Assembly (NCBI RefSeq): GCF_003254545.1
Contig: NZ_QJRH01000067.1
Span: 62,001 to 126,000 of the forward strand
Source of the DNA: Flavobacterium tistrianum
GTDB taxonomy: Bacteria > Bacteroidota > Bacteroidia > Flavobacteriales > Flavobacteriaceae
Direction of reading: 5' to 3'
Length of the DNA: 64,000 nt
Made by a program: the position numbers and the translations under genes. Each line of letters opens with the position of its first letter. Position 1 is the first letter of the stretch. Positions 52,576-61,885 of this stretch are shown here, piece after piece. The notes beneath the pieces are model-generated. The model had not been told where the DNA came from. It did no database searches and saw nothing but the letters and a program-made list of their open reading frames with translations.

Positions 52576-55500
52576 ATGAGTACAAAATTTACTGAATACA
52601 AAGGACTTGACTTACCAACTGTAGCGTCTGAAGTTCTTGATTTTTGGAAGAAAGAAAATATATTTGAAAAGAGTGTAACAACTCGCGAAGGTGCTGAGCC
52701 TTTCGTATTTTTTGAAGGTCCGCCTTCGGCAAACGGATTACCTGGGATTCACCACGTAATGGCACGTGCGATTAAAGATATTTTTTGCAGATATAAAACT
52801 CAAAAAGGTTTTCAAGTAAAAAGAAAAGCCGGATGGGATACTCACGGTTTGCCTGTTGAATTGGGTACCGAAAAAGAATTAGGAATTACAAAAGAAGATA
52901 TTGGTAAAACAATTTCTATCGAAGAATATAACGAAGCGTGTAAAAAAACCGTTATGCGTTATACCGACGTATGGAATGATTTGACCGAAAAAATGGGATA
53001 TTGGGTTGATATGGATGATCCGTATGTAACTTACAAACCAAAATATATGGAATCTGTTTGGTGGCTTTTGAAACAAATCTATGATAAAGGTTTGTTGTAC
53101 AAAGGTTATACGATTCAACCGTATTCTCCAAAAGCGGGAACTGGATTGTCTTCTCACGAGGTAAATCAGCCTGGAGCTTATCGTGATGTTACTGATACTA
53201 CAATCGTAGCGCAATTCAAAACTTTACCAGAAACACTTCCGAGCTTTTTACAAGGTTTTGGAGATATTCACATTTTAGCTTGGACGACAACTCCTTGGAC
53301 ACTTCCATCAAATACAGCTTTGACAGTTGGTCCAAAAATCGATTATGTTTTAGTTAAAACTTTCAATCAATATACTTTTGAGCCAATCAATGTGATTTTG
53401 GCTAAAAATTTAGTTGGAAAACAATTCGGAAAAGGATATTTTGTAAGCGAAGACGATGCTGATTTTGACAATGTAAAAAATGGCGACAAAAAATTGCCAT
53501 ACAAAATCTTAACCGAAGCGAAAGGAGCAGATTTAGTAGAAATCCGTTACGAGCAATTATTGCCTTACGTATTGCCATATCAAAATGCTGAAAATGCATT
53601 TAGAGTAATTTCTGGTGATTTCGTTACAACAGAAGATGGAACAGGAATCGTGCACACGGCTCCAACTTTTGGTGCAGATGATGCTAAAGTGGCAAAAGAA
53701 GCAAAACCAGAAGTGCCTCCAATGTTAGTTTTGGATGAAAACGGAACTGCAGTTCCTTTGGTTGACTTACAAGGAAAATTCACTTCTCATGTAGGTGATT
53801 TGGCTGGTAAATACGTTAAAAACGAATATTACGATGCAGGACAAGCTCCAGAGAAATCTGTAGATGTTGAAATCGCTATTCGTCTTAAAGAAGAAAACAA
53901 AGCTTTTAAAGTTGAAAAATACGTGCACAGTTATCCACACAGCTGGAGAACAGATGAGCCGTTATTATACTATCCATTAGATTCGTGGTTTATTAAAGTA
54001 ACCGACGTAAAAGATAGAATGTTCGACCTGAACGAAACTATCAATTGGAAACCTAAATCTACTGGTGAAGGACGTTTTGGAAACTGGCTTAAAAATGCCA
54101 ACGACTGGAATTTATCTCGTTCTAGATATTGGGGTATTCCTTTACCAATCTGGAGAACAGAAGATAAAACAGAAGAAGTTATTATCGGTTCTGTTGAAGA
54201 ATTGTACAATGCAATCGAAAAATCGATCGAAGCAGGTTTCCAAAAAGAAAATCCATTTAAAGGATTTGAAATCGGAAATATGTCTGAATCAAATTATGAT
54301 TTAATCGATTTGCACAAAAATGTTGTTGATGCCATTACTTTGGTTTCTGCTTCTGGAAAACCTATGAAGCGCGAAAGTGATCTAATCGACGTTTGGTTCG
54401 ATTCTGGAGCAATGCCTTATGCACAATGGCACTATCCTTTTGAGAACAAAGATAAAATTGATGGAAATAAAGATTTTCCAGCGAATTTCATTGCTGAAGG
54501 AGTAGATCAAACTCGTGGATGGTTTTATACCTTACACGCTATCGGAACTTTGGTTTTTGATAAAATAGCCTACAAAAACGTAGTTTCAAACGGTCTTGTT
54601 TTGGATAAAAATGGAATTAAAATGTCTAAGAGTAAAGGAAATACTATAGACCCATTTAAAACCATTGCAGAAAACGGTCCAGATGCTACGCGCTGGTATA
54701 TGATTATGAATGCAAATCCGTGGGACAACTTGAAATTTGATCTTGAAGGAATTGCTGAGGTTAAACGTAAATTCTTCGGGACTTTATACAACACTTATTC
54801 TTTCTTCTCGTTATATGCTAACATCGACGGATTTAAATATGCAGAAGCTGAAATTCCGTTAAACGAAAGACCGGAAATCGACCAGTGGATTATTTCTGAA
54901 TTACATTCGTTAATCAAATTTGTTGATGAATGTTATGAAGATTACGAGCCAACAAAAGCGACAAGAGCGATTTCTGACTTCGTTCAGGAGAACTTAAGTA
55001 ACTGGTACGTTCGTTTATGCCGTCGTCGTTTCTGGAAAGGAGAATATGCAAAAGACAAAATTGCAGCTTACCAAACGCTTTATACTTGTTTGCTTACAAT
55101 CAGTAAACTAAGCGCTCCAGTAGCTCCGTTTTTTATGGATAAATTGTACAGAGATTTAACGTCATCTACGGGAACAGAGGATTTTGCTAGTGTTCACTTG
55201 GCTGAATTCCCAAAATTTGTCGAAAACTTTGTTAATAAAACGTTGGAAAGCAAAATGCAGAAGGCGCAAACCATTTCATCTTTGGTGTTATCACTGCGTA
55301 AAAAAGAGATGATTAAAGTTCGTCAACCTCTGCAAAAGGTAATGATTCCAGTACTTGACGAGAATCAGCGTGCTGAAATTGAAGCTATTTCTGACCTTGT
55401 AAAAGCTGAGGTAAATGTTAAAGAAATCGAACTTTTAGACGATGCTTCTGGTATTTTAGTGAAACAGATTAAGCCTAATTTTAAAGCTCTTGGACCACGT

Positions 55501-55977
55501 TTTGGAAAAGATATGGGCTTGATTTCTAAGGAGATACAAGGTTTTTCAGCAGATCAGATTAATCAGCTGGACAAGCAAGGAACGCTAGATATTGTTATTG
55601 CAGGAAATAGTGTAACTTTATCATTAGAAGATGTAGAAATTACATCACAAGATATCGAAGGATGGTTGGTTGCTAATTCAAACGGAATAACAGTTGCGCT
55701 TGATATTACTCTTACCGAAGAATTAAAAAATGAAGGTATCGCTAGAGAATTAGTTAATAGAATACAAAACATCCGTAAAGATTCAGGTTTTGAGGTTACG
55801 GATAAGATTAAAGTTCAAATAAAAAGAGACGGTATTTTAGAAGATGCAGTTTCAAAAAATGAAGACTATATTAAGTCTGAAACATTAACAGACGAACTGG
55901 TTTTTGCTGACACGTTAGAAAACGGCACAGAAATTGAGTTTGATGACATTAGAACCATTATATTAATTTCAAAATAG
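52576..55977 (+). CDS. ileS: Isoleucyl-tRNA synthetase, type 2, with a GIHH active-site motif
   Basis: A 1133-residue class I synthetase charging tRNA-Ile. The long length and the absence of the C-terminal zinc finger point to the eukaryote-like type 2 form. The HIGH signature is altered: residues 57-60 read GIHH within EGPPSANGLPGIHHVM, so the first and third positions are swapped. KMSKSKGN is intact. The editing domain (GTGIVHTAPTFGADD) is present. As I recall, type 2 IleRS with such a GxHH motif has been reported to show very high mupirocin resistance; not verified here. It is followed by the DksA-like gene. Confidence 0.96.
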   Translation: MSTKFTEYKGLDLPTVASEVLDFWKKENIFEKSVTTREGAEPFVFFEGPPSANGLPGIHHVMARAIKDIFCRYKTQKGFQVKRKAGWDTHGLPVELGTEKELGITKEDIGKTISIEEYNEACKKTVMRYTDVWNDLTEKMGYWVDMDDPYVTYKPKYMESVWWLLKQIYDKGLLYKGYTIQPYSPKAGTGLSSHEVNQPGAYRDVTDTTIVAQFKTLPETLPSFLQGFGDIHILAWTTTPWTLPSNTALTVGPKIDYVLVKTFNQYTFEPINVILAKNLVGKQFGKGYFVSEDDADFDNVKNGDKKLPYKILTEAKGADLVEIRYEQLLPYVLPYQNAENAFRVISGDFVTTEDGTGIVHTAPTFGADDAKVAKEAKPEVPPMLVLDENGTAVPLVDLQGKFTSHVGDLAGKYVKNEYYDAGQAPEKSVDVEIAIRLKEENKAFKVEKYVHSYPHSWRTDEPLLYYPLDSWFIKVTDVKDRMFDLNETINWKPKSTGEGRFGNWLKNANDWNLSRSRYWGIPLPIWRTEDKTEEVIIGSVEELYNAIEKSIEAGFQKENPFKGFEIGNMSESNYDLIDLHKNVVDAITLVSASGKPMKRESDLIDVWFDSGAMPYAQWHYPFENKDKIDGNKDFPANFIAEGVDQTRGWFYTLHAIGTLVFDKIAYKNVVSNGLVLDKNGIKMSKSKGNTIDPFKTIAENGPDATRWYMIMNANPWDNLKFDLEGIAEVKRKFFGTLYNTYSFFSLYANIDGFKYAEAEIPLNERPEIDQWIISELHSLIKFVDECYEDYEPTKATRAISDFVQENLSNWYVRLCRRRFWKGEYAKDKIAAYQTLYTCLLTISKLSAPVAPFFMDKLYRDLTSSTGTEDFASVHLAEFPKFVENFVNKTLESKMQKAQTISSLVLSLRKKEMIKVRQPLQKVMIPVLDENQRAEIEAISDLVKAEVNVKEIELLDDASGILVKQIKPNFKALGPRFGKDMGLISKEIQGFSADQINQLDKQGTLDIVIAGNSVTLSLEDVEITSQDIEGWLVANSNGITVALDITLTEELKNEGIARELVNRIQNIRKDSGFEVTDKIKVQIKRDGILEDAVSKNEDYIKSETLTDELVFADTLENGTEIEFDDIRTIILISK

Positions 55978-55983
55978 TAGAAA

Positions 55984-56364
55984 ATGATAGATGAAATTAT
56001 TAGATACTCAGATGCAGATTTAGCAGAGTTCAAAGAAATAATCCAAGCAAAAATTAAAAAAGCACAAGAAGATCTTGATTTGATCAAAAGTGCCTATATG
56101 AACGATTTGAATAACGGAACTGACGATACTTCTCCAACTTTTAAAGCTTTTGAAGAAGGAAGTGAGACCATGTCAAAAGAGGCGAACTCTCAGTTGGCTA
56201 TCAGACAAGAGAAATTCATTCGTGACTTAAAAAATGCTTTATTCCGTGTAGAAAACAAAACATACGGTATCTGCAAAGTAACAGGTAAATTAATTAGCAA
56301 AGAAAGGCTTAAAATCGTTCCTCATGCAACAATGAGTATCGAAGCTAAAAACTTGCAGAGATAA
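55984..56364 (+). CDS. DksA/TraR-family protein with a degenerate zinc finger
   Basis: A 126-residue protein with the coiled-coil and C-terminal finger layout of DksA/TraR. The usual four-Cys zinc site is lost: only one Cys remains (YGICKVTGK) and the later CxxC is replaced by SIEAKN. Such Bacteroidota versions may still bind RNA polymerase without zinc. It lies 6 bases after ileS, so the two are co-transcribed, with a strong terminator after. Confidence 0.86.
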   Translation: MIDEIIRYSDADLAEFKEIIQAKIKKAQEDLDLIKSAYMNDLNNGTDDTSPTFKAFEEGSETMSKEANSQLAIRQEKFIRDLKNALFRVENKTYGICKVTGKLISKERLKIVPHATMSIEAKNLQR

Positions 56365-56389
56365 TTTATAAATATCTTCAAAATAGAAA

Positions 56390-56418
56390 AAAAAAGCTCC
56401 TTTTTTAGGAGCTTTTTT
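56390..56418 (+). terminator. Terminator after the DksA-like gene
   Basis: AAAGCTCC/GGAGCTTT stem around a T/A loop, followed by a run of eight T on the plus strand. Confidence 0.85.
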
Positions 56419-56482
56419 TTGTTTAATGTTTGGTAAGGTTATTTTTTTCTGGTGAAATTGTGTATTGAAAGAAATTATTTAT

Positions 56483-56504
56483 AATTAGTCAAAATAGACT
56501 AATT
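56483..56504. repeat. Small inverted repeat AATTAGTC/GACTAATT
   Basis: Eight-base perfect arms (56483-56490 with 56497-56504) in the 259-base gap between the dksA terminator and the roadblock genes; otherwise the gap shows nothing. Confidence 0.4.
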
Positions 56505-56570
56505 TTCGAGATGAGTTTTTTTGTAAGAATTAAATAGGTAAAATTACTTAAGAGTTTTTGAAGCAGATCA

Positions 56571-56598
56571 AAAAAAAACCGCCTTGGTTAATGGCGGT
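56571..56598 (-). terminator. Terminator after the roadblock genes
   Basis: ACCGCC/GGCGGT arms (56578-56583 with 56593-56598), with a run of T on the minus strand. Confidence 0.75.
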
Positions 56599-56623
56599 AT
56601 TTAAAAGTAAAGTTGTTGCATTA

Positions 56624-57004
56624 TTATGCTAGATTTTTTTCAACGTCTGCTTTATGTTTTCTTAAGATAGCTCTTGTCATGCCTAAATTTGCTTTTGAAG
56701 CATCAGCAGCAAGATAGATCATGAATTTTTTGTTTGGAGAAATATCGATAATGTGAATTTGATTCGATAAAGTAATCAAAATATCTTCGATGTCTTGGTT
56801 TAAGTTAAGTGCTTTTACAGCGCTCAATTTAGCTTTTACAACTTCTAAGTTGTATGCTGCGGCTAATTCAGGATCAAAACTTGGATCGATAGTTAAATTT
56901 CCAAAGCTTAATCCAGATTCAATTTCTGTTACTGCTACAGCGATAAAGCCGTTTACGTTGCTTTTCATTTCGTTTAAAAACACGTTTAAAAAATCATTGC
57001 TCAT
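56624..57004 (-). CDS. Roadblock/LC7-domain protein A
   Basis: A 126-residue protein with roadblock/LC7-like features: FLNVFLNEMKSNVNGFIAVAVTE, FDPELAAAYNLEVVKAKLSAVKALNL, ILITLSNQIHIIDI. Roadblock proteins often control a small Ras-like GTPase such as MglA. No GTPase gene lies beside it. It is 35 bases after protein B on the same strand and shares its terminator, so the two form an operon. Confidence 0.75.
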   Translation of the reverse strand: MSNDFLNVFLNEMKSNVNGFIAVAVTEIESGLSFGNLTIDPSFDPELAAAYNLEVVKAKLSAVKALNLNQDIEDILITLSNQIHIIDISPNKKFMIYLAADASKANLGMTRAILRKHKADVEKNLA

Positions 57005-57039
57005 AATTCATTTGGGTTATTTGTTAATAGAATTTTATG

Positions 57040-57396
57040 TTATTTCAATAGAGAATTTTTGCTTAATTCAACAGAAACTTCTTCTGTAGAGCGCATTAAT
57101 AATGCTAGATTGCTTCCTTCTTTAGAAAAAGCAACGATAAAGTTAGAGCCGCTTATTTTGTTTCCAACAATAACGCCTTCAGCGCTTTTTAGGTATAATT
57201 GTTTTAGAGAGCCTTTTTCCAAATCGATTAAGAATTTTTCGCTCATAGATAGAATAGCAGCACTCATTGCGGCAATACTGTCGCCGTAATCAATATTTAA
57301 GGATGTGATCAGTTTTCCTTTTCCGTTTAAAATTAATGCAGCAGTAGATTTGGTGCTAACAAGAAAGTCATTTAGAGTAGTTGTGATTTCATTCAT
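57040..57396 (-). CDS. Roadblock/LC7-domain protein B
   Basis: A 118-residue roadblock/LC7 protein: TAALILNGKGKLITSL, SIAAMSAAILSMSEKFLIDLEKGSLKQLYLKSAEGVIVG and FIVAFSKEGSNLALLMR give the family beta/alpha pattern. It is a distinct branch from protein A, so the pair may act as a heterodimer. In a gliding group of bacteria, a role in polarity or motility control is a possibility, not a finding. No promoter is clear upstream. Confidence 0.78.
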   Translation of the reverse strand: MNEITTTLNDFLVSTKSTAALILNGKGKLITSLNIDYGDSIAAMSAAILSMSEKFLIDLEKGSLKQLYLKSAEGVIVGNKISGSNFIVAFSKEGSNLALLMRSTEEVSVELSKNSLLK

Positions 57397-57577
57397 GATT
57401 TTGTAGGATTTTGGGAGGAATGTTAAATTCAGTTCATTTGGTATTCGTTTTTTAAAATTAATTGCAAGTTATGCTAAACAAGTGTTAATTTTTATTAACA
57501 AATATAAATTAAATTATGTATCATTGTAATACCAAATCAGTAATAATTTAAATTATTTACTACGAAAAACTTACATT

Positions 57578-57793
57578 ATGGCTAAAGTATTGAAATTCAA
57601 AGAAGTAAACTCTGATGTAGAGCGCAGAATGAAAGAATTTGAAAAACTGCGCGTTAAATTTAAAGCAGATGTAAAAAAGGGAGAAGCTAAGAAGCTTGCT
57701 GCCGGAAAAGAGAGCAAGGGAATCTTTAAATCCATATCAGATTTTTTCTCCGACAGCCCAAAAGCACCAGCAAAAGCTGCTGTGAAAAAGTAA
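57578..57793 (+). CDS. Small basic Lys-rich protein
   Basis: A 71-residue protein with no recognised family: MAKVLKFKEVNSDVERRMKEF then a Lys-rich stretch with SISDFFSDSPKAPAKAAVKK at the end. The basic tail resembles nucleic-acid-binding proteins. It has an unrelated gap upstream and a strong terminator, so it is a separate transcription unit. I would call it a conserved hypothetical only. Confidence 0.6.
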   Translation: MAKVLKFKEVNSDVERRMKEFEKLRVKFKADVKKGEAKKLAAGKESKGIFKSISDFFSDSPKAPAKAAVKK

Positions 57794-57848
57794 ACTTTAC
57801 TGGGTTTAGATTAGCAGATAAACTTGTTTAGTTTGGTGGAAAAGAATT

Positions 57849-57875
57849 AACGCTCCTTTAGGAGCGTTTTTTTTG
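57849..57875 (+). terminator. Terminator after the small basic protein
   Basis: AACGCTCC/GGAGCGTT stem with a TTTA loop and a T run. Confidence 0.85.
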
Positions 57876-57885
57876 ATTTAATTGT

Positions 57886-57893
57886 TATTTTTG
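57886..57893 (+). promoter_or_regulatory. -7 promoter element for lspA
   Basis: TATTTTTG (TAnnTTTG), 20 bases before the lspA start and directly after the preceding terminator. Confidence 0.4.
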
Positions 57894-57912
57894 CCCATCA
57901 AAAAATCATAAA

Positions 57913-58512
57913 ATGTCATTACGAAAAGCGTATTTCCTTATATTTCTAGTTTTAATTGTTGATCAGCTTTCTAAAATTTATGTCAAAACAAATTTCGTTT
58001 TAGGCGAAGAAGTTGTAATTGCTGATTGGTTTAGAATTCATTTTATTGAAAATGAAGGAATGGCTTGGGGAACAAAAATACCAGGAGAGTACGGAAAGCT
58101 AATTTTGACAGTTTTCAGAATTTTTGCTGTTGTTGGAATTGGCTGGTGGCTTTCTGATTCGATTAAAAAACGCCATTCCACATATTTAGTAGTTGCCATT
58201 GCATTAATCTTTGCAGGTGCAGCAGGAAATATTATCGATTCTGTTTTCTATGGAGTTATTTTTGATGATAGTACTCACAACCTTGCAACAATTTTTTCTC
58301 CAGCTCCGTACGGAACTTGGTTTCATGGTTTGGTTGTAGATATGTTCTATTTTCCTATTTGGGAAGGAAATCTTCCAGAATGGCTTCCAATATTCGGCGG
58401 AAAACATTTTGCTTTCTTCAATGCTATTTTTAATGTAGCAGATATAGCAATTTCTACAGGTGTAGGAATACTTTTGGTTTTCAATAGAAGAGCTTTTCCT
58501 AAACACGAATAA
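57913..58512 (+). CDS. lspA: Lipoprotein signal peptidase
   Basis: A 199-residue inner-membrane aspartic protease (SPase II) that trims lipoprotein signal peptides. Four transmembrane segments are evident. The catalytic Asp pair lies in AAGNIIDSVFYG and FNVADIAIS; VDQLSKIYVKTNF matches the N-terminal motif. Many lipoproteins in this window depend on it. Its usual neighbour dksA is close but separated by three other genes. Confidence 0.96.
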   Translation: MSLRKAYFLIFLVLIVDQLSKIYVKTNFVLGEEVVIADWFRIHFIENEGMAWGTKIPGEYGKLILTVFRIFAVVGIGWWLSDSIKKRHSTYLVVAIALIFAGAAGNIIDSVFYGVIFDDSTHNLATIFSPAPYGTWFHGLVVDMFYFPIWEGNLPEWLPIFGGKHFAFFNAIFNVADIAISTGVGILLVFNRRAFPKHE

Positions 58513-58527
58513 AATTCCAAAATTTTC

Positions 58528-58589
58528 AAAATTCCAAATTCCAATATTTGAGACATTCGCAAGAAACAGATATTGGAATTTGGAATTTT
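58528..58589 (+). terminator. Terminator/inverted repeat after lspA (AAATTCCAAATTCC type)
   Basis: Perfect 20-base arms (58528-58547 with 58570-58589) and a 22-base loop. The arms share the CCAAATTCC core of the two terminators at 31615 and 46722. Confidence 0.7.
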
Positions 58590-58644
58590 TCATTATTGGC
58601 ATTTAATATTATTGTATTATTTTTACAATACTAAAACCAAACTT

Positions 58645-61600
58645 ATGCAAAGTCCGTCTTTTTCCATTTATGATGCTTCTGCAGGATCAGGAAAGACGTA
58701 TACATTGGTAAAAGAATATTTAAAGATTATTCTTTCTTCTCCAAAAAACGATGCATATCGAAATATCTTAGCAATTACTTTTACCAACAAAGCGGTTCAT
58801 GAAATGAAAAGCCGTATCGTTGGGAATCTATCTGAATTCGCAAAAGACGATCCGTCTCCAAAGGCGGCCGATTTAATGGAAGATTTGTCGCGTGATACTG
58901 GTCTTTCAATCATTAAAATTAAAACCAAATCGCAGCAAATCATTAAGCACTTGATTCATAATTATGCTGCTTTTGATATTTCTACCATTGATAAATTTAC
59001 CCATAAAGTTATTCGTGCTTTTGCGCACGATCTTAATCTTCCAATGACTTTTGAGGTTACCTTGGATACCGAAAATTTATTGGTTGAAGCCGTTGATGCC
59101 ATTATTGCGCAAGCTGGTGAAGATGAAACTTTGACCAAACTGCTCATCGATTTTACAATGGAAAAAACCGATGATGACAAAAGCTGGGATATTTCTCGGG
59201 AAATCCTCGATACTGGTAGATTGGTTTTGAATGAGAATAATCGAAATGAAATTCTGCATTTTCAAAACAAAACTATCGGAGAGTTTGTTGAGATTAAAAA
59301 GAAGATGCAGGCGCTTTGTAAAGAACTGGAAGAAATCAACGAAGGTCTTGCGGTTAAAGCAATTGAATTAATTGATAAAAACGGAATTGACCCAAAATCA
59401 TTTTCAAGAGGAACTTTTCCAAACCATTTGCAAAGCATTCGAGACGGAAAATTCAATCCTAAAAATAAGACGTTTCATGAGTTTGATGATATTGCGATTA
59501 ATAAAACGGCTAAAGACCGAGCTTTAATCGAAAGTATTATCCCAGAATTGATTCAAATACTGAAAGAGGTTTATCAAAATTTCGAAAAAAGAGATTTTTA
59601 TAGGGCCTTTCTAAAAAATATTACGCCTCTTTCTTTGCTGAATACCGTAAGTAATGAGCTTGCAAAAATTCAGTCTGAACAAAATATCTTATCCATTTCA
59701 GAATTCAACGCGATAATTCATCGCGAAATTCAGAATCAGCCAGCACCTTTTATTTATGAACGTTTGGGAGAGCGTTATCGAAATTTCTTTATTGACGAAT
59801 TTCAAGATACATCAGAAATGCAGTGGCAGAATTTGATTCCGCTGATTGATAATTCGCTTTCTGGTTTAGATGATTTTGGAAATAAAGGGACTCTTATGAT
59901 TGTTGGAGATCCGAAACAATCTATTTATCGCTGGCGCGGAGGAAAAGCAGAGCAGTTTATTGAGTTGAGTAAAGAAGATGTGGCTTTTTTTCATCACGAA
60001 AAGAAAGTCAAACATTTAGATACAAACTATAGAAGTTATAGCGAGGTTATTGAGTTTAACAATGCTTTTTTTAAATTGATTTCTAGCGAATTTTCAAATG
60101 AAGATTATAAAAATCTTTATGAGAATCATAGTTTTCAAAACAGCAATTCGAAAAAAGGCGGTTATGTAGACATTTCGTTTCTTCCGATTATTGATAAAAA
60201 TGATTTTGCGGATGAAGAAGATGTTGTGGAGAAATCGGATTTGTATGTTTTAGCAACTTTAAATACAATTCAAGAAGTAGTCAAGCAAGGTTTTGAATAT
60301 AAAGACATAGTTATTCTAACCAGAAAAAGAGATCAGGGAATTGCAATTGCGAATTATTTGACAGAACAGGGAATTCCGCTGCTGTCTTCAGAAACTCTAA
60401 TGATTCAAAATGCATCAGAAGTTCGTCTGATTATTCATCTTCTTCGATATTTAAATAATAGCTCAGATCTAGAATCAAAAGCCAATTTTTTGCATTTTCT
60501 CTCTTCGACAAAAGATTTATCGATGCCTGTTCACGATTTCATCGCAAAGGGGATGAGTTACAGATTTGAAAAAGAATTTGAAGAATGGCTTTTAACTTTT
60601 GATGTTTCTTTTTCTTTTGAAGACGTTAGAAAAAAATCTTTGTACGAAGCGGTTGAAATTATTATTTCTAAATTCATTCTTCCGTCAGAAGGAAATGCCT
60701 ATGTCCAGTTTTTCTTGGATATTGTTTTGGAAAGAGATATTAGAAACCAGGCCGGAGTTGCAGATTTTTTAGTTTTCTGGGATAAAAATGCAGAAAAATT
60801 TAGTATTCCGTCTCCTGAAGGAAATAACGCTGTGCGAATTATGACAATTCATAAATCAAAAGGCTTGGAATTTCCAGTTGTAATTATGCCTTTTGCAGAT
60901 GAAGATTATAATCGAAAACCAAAAGATAAATTATGGCTTGATACTGAAGAAATAGATTTAGGAGTTCCAAAAGCCTTAGTGGATAATAGCAGTGCGGTTG
61001 AAAGTTTTGGAGAAAGCGCATCAGCAGTTTTTAATTTAAAAAAGCAAGAAGAACTTTTAGATAATATAAATGTACTCTATGTTGCGCTAACTCGCGCGGA
61101 AGAGCAATTGTATGTGATTTCGCAATCGCTAAAGGCTAAAAGCGATGGCGAATATCCGAATAATATGGCTTCTTTTTTCATTAAATTTTTGATTCATGAA
61201 GGAATTTATGATGAGGAAAAATTGAATTACGAATTTGGAAGTAAAACTAGATTATCAAAAGCTTCTAAAACTACTGATATGGTTAAATCCATTCCGATTG
61301 TGAGAGATGTTTTGAATCCAAAAAATATTAAAATTGCCCAACGAGAAGCCTTAATGTGGGGAACTCATCAGCAGGAAGCGATTTCGTATGGAAACATTGT
61401 GCATGAGATTTTGGCTTTCGTTAAAGATAAATCAGATGTTGATTTAGCGGTTACAAAATCGCTTGAAAATGGTTTGATAACTTTTGATCAGGTGGATAAG
61501 GTGTTGAAGACCTTGAAAGAAATTGTAAATCATCCAGAGCTTAATATGTGTTTTGATGGAAATCACACTATATTAAATGAACAGACTATTGTTCAAAAAG

Positions 61601-61803
61601 AGGGCAGGATTTTAAAACCTGATCGAATTGTGTTTTTAGAAAATAAAGAAGCTTATTTGTTAGATTATAAAACAGGGGTGTCTAATACTAAATATCAGCA
61701 ACAAATTAAGGAATATCAAGACGCAATTGAAGATTTAGGGTATACGGTGTTAAAAAAATCCCTTGTGTATATAGGAGAGGAGATTGAAGTAGTAAATTTG
61801 TGA
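58645..61803 (+). CDS. UvrD-type helicase/PD-(D/E)XK nuclease (AddA/RecB-like)
   Basis: A 1052-residue SF1 helicase with Walker A ASAGSGKT, FIDEFQDTS, the motif-III region GDPKQSIYRWRGGKA, motif VI LYVALTRAEEQLYV, and a C-terminal nuclease with LLDYKTG. This is the AddA/RecB layout for double-strand-break end processing. No AddB partner gene lies in the window. The ATG at 58645 (MQSPSFSIYDAS) was chosen over one further upstream that falls inside the terminator repeat. It is followed by kbl. Confidence 0.92.
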   Translation: MQSPSFSIYDASAGSGKTYTLVKEYLKIILSSPKNDAYRNILAITFTNKAVHEMKSRIVGNLSEFAKDDPSPKAADLMEDLSRDTGLSIIKIKTKSQQIIKHLIHNYAAFDISTIDKFTHKVIRAFAHDLNLPMTFEVTLDTENLLVEAVDAIIAQAGEDETLTKLLIDFTMEKTDDDKSWDISREILDTGRLVLNENNRNEILHFQNKTIGEFVEIKKKMQALCKELEEINEGLAVKAIELIDKNGIDPKSFSRGTFPNHLQSIRDGKFNPKNKTFHEFDDIAINKTAKDRALIESIIPELIQILKEVYQNFEKRDFYRAFLKNITPLSLLNTVSNELAKIQSEQNILSISEFNAIIHREIQNQPAPFIYERLGERYRNFFIDEFQDTSEMQWQNLIPLIDNSLSGLDDFGNKGTLMIVGDPKQSIYRWRGGKAEQFIELSKEDVAFFHHEKKVKHLDTNYRSYSEVIEFNNAFFKLISSEFSNEDYKNLYENHSFQNSNSKKGGYVDISFLPIIDKNDFADEEDVVEKSDLYVLATLNTIQEVVKQGFEYKDIVILTRKRDQGIAIANYLTEQGIPLLSSETLMIQNASEVRLIIHLLRYLNNSSDLESKANFLHFLSSTKDLSMPVHDFIAKGMSYRFEKEFEEWLLTFDVSFSFEDVRKKSLYEAVEIIISKFILPSEGNAYVQFFLDIVLERDIRNQAGVADFLVFWDKNAEKFSIPSPEGNNAVRIMTIHKSKGLEFPVVIMPFADEDYNRKPKDKLWLDTEEIDLGVPKALVDNSSAVESFGESASAVFNLKKQEELLDNINVLYVALTRAEEQLYVISQSLKAKSDGEYPNNMASFFIKFLIHEGIYDEEKLNYEFGSKTRLSKASKTTDMVKSIPIVRDVLNPKNIKIAQREALMWGTHQQEAISYGNIVHEILAFVKDKSDVDLAVTKSLENGLITFDQVDKVLKTLKEIVNHPELNMCFDGNHTILNEQTIVQKEGRILKPDRIVFLENKEAYLLDYKTGVSNTKYQQQIKEYQDAIEDLGYTVLKKSLVYIGEEIEVVNL

Positions 61804-61838
61804 AAAAATTAATCAGATGTTAAAGAAAAAACGAAGCT

Positions 61839-61846
61839 TAATTTTG
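61839..61846 (+). promoter_or_regulatory. -7 promoter element for kbl
   Basis: TAATTTTG (TAnnTTTG), 40 bases before the kbl start, in the 82-base gap. Confidence 0.35.
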
Positions 61847-61885
61847 GTTAAGTTGTTAATTTTTAACATTTTAAATAAATAAAAA

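Noticed and set aside
58645..61803. Complete AddAB-type nuclease locus
   Set aside because: Only the AddA/RecB-like subunit is in the window; no AddB gene lies next to it.
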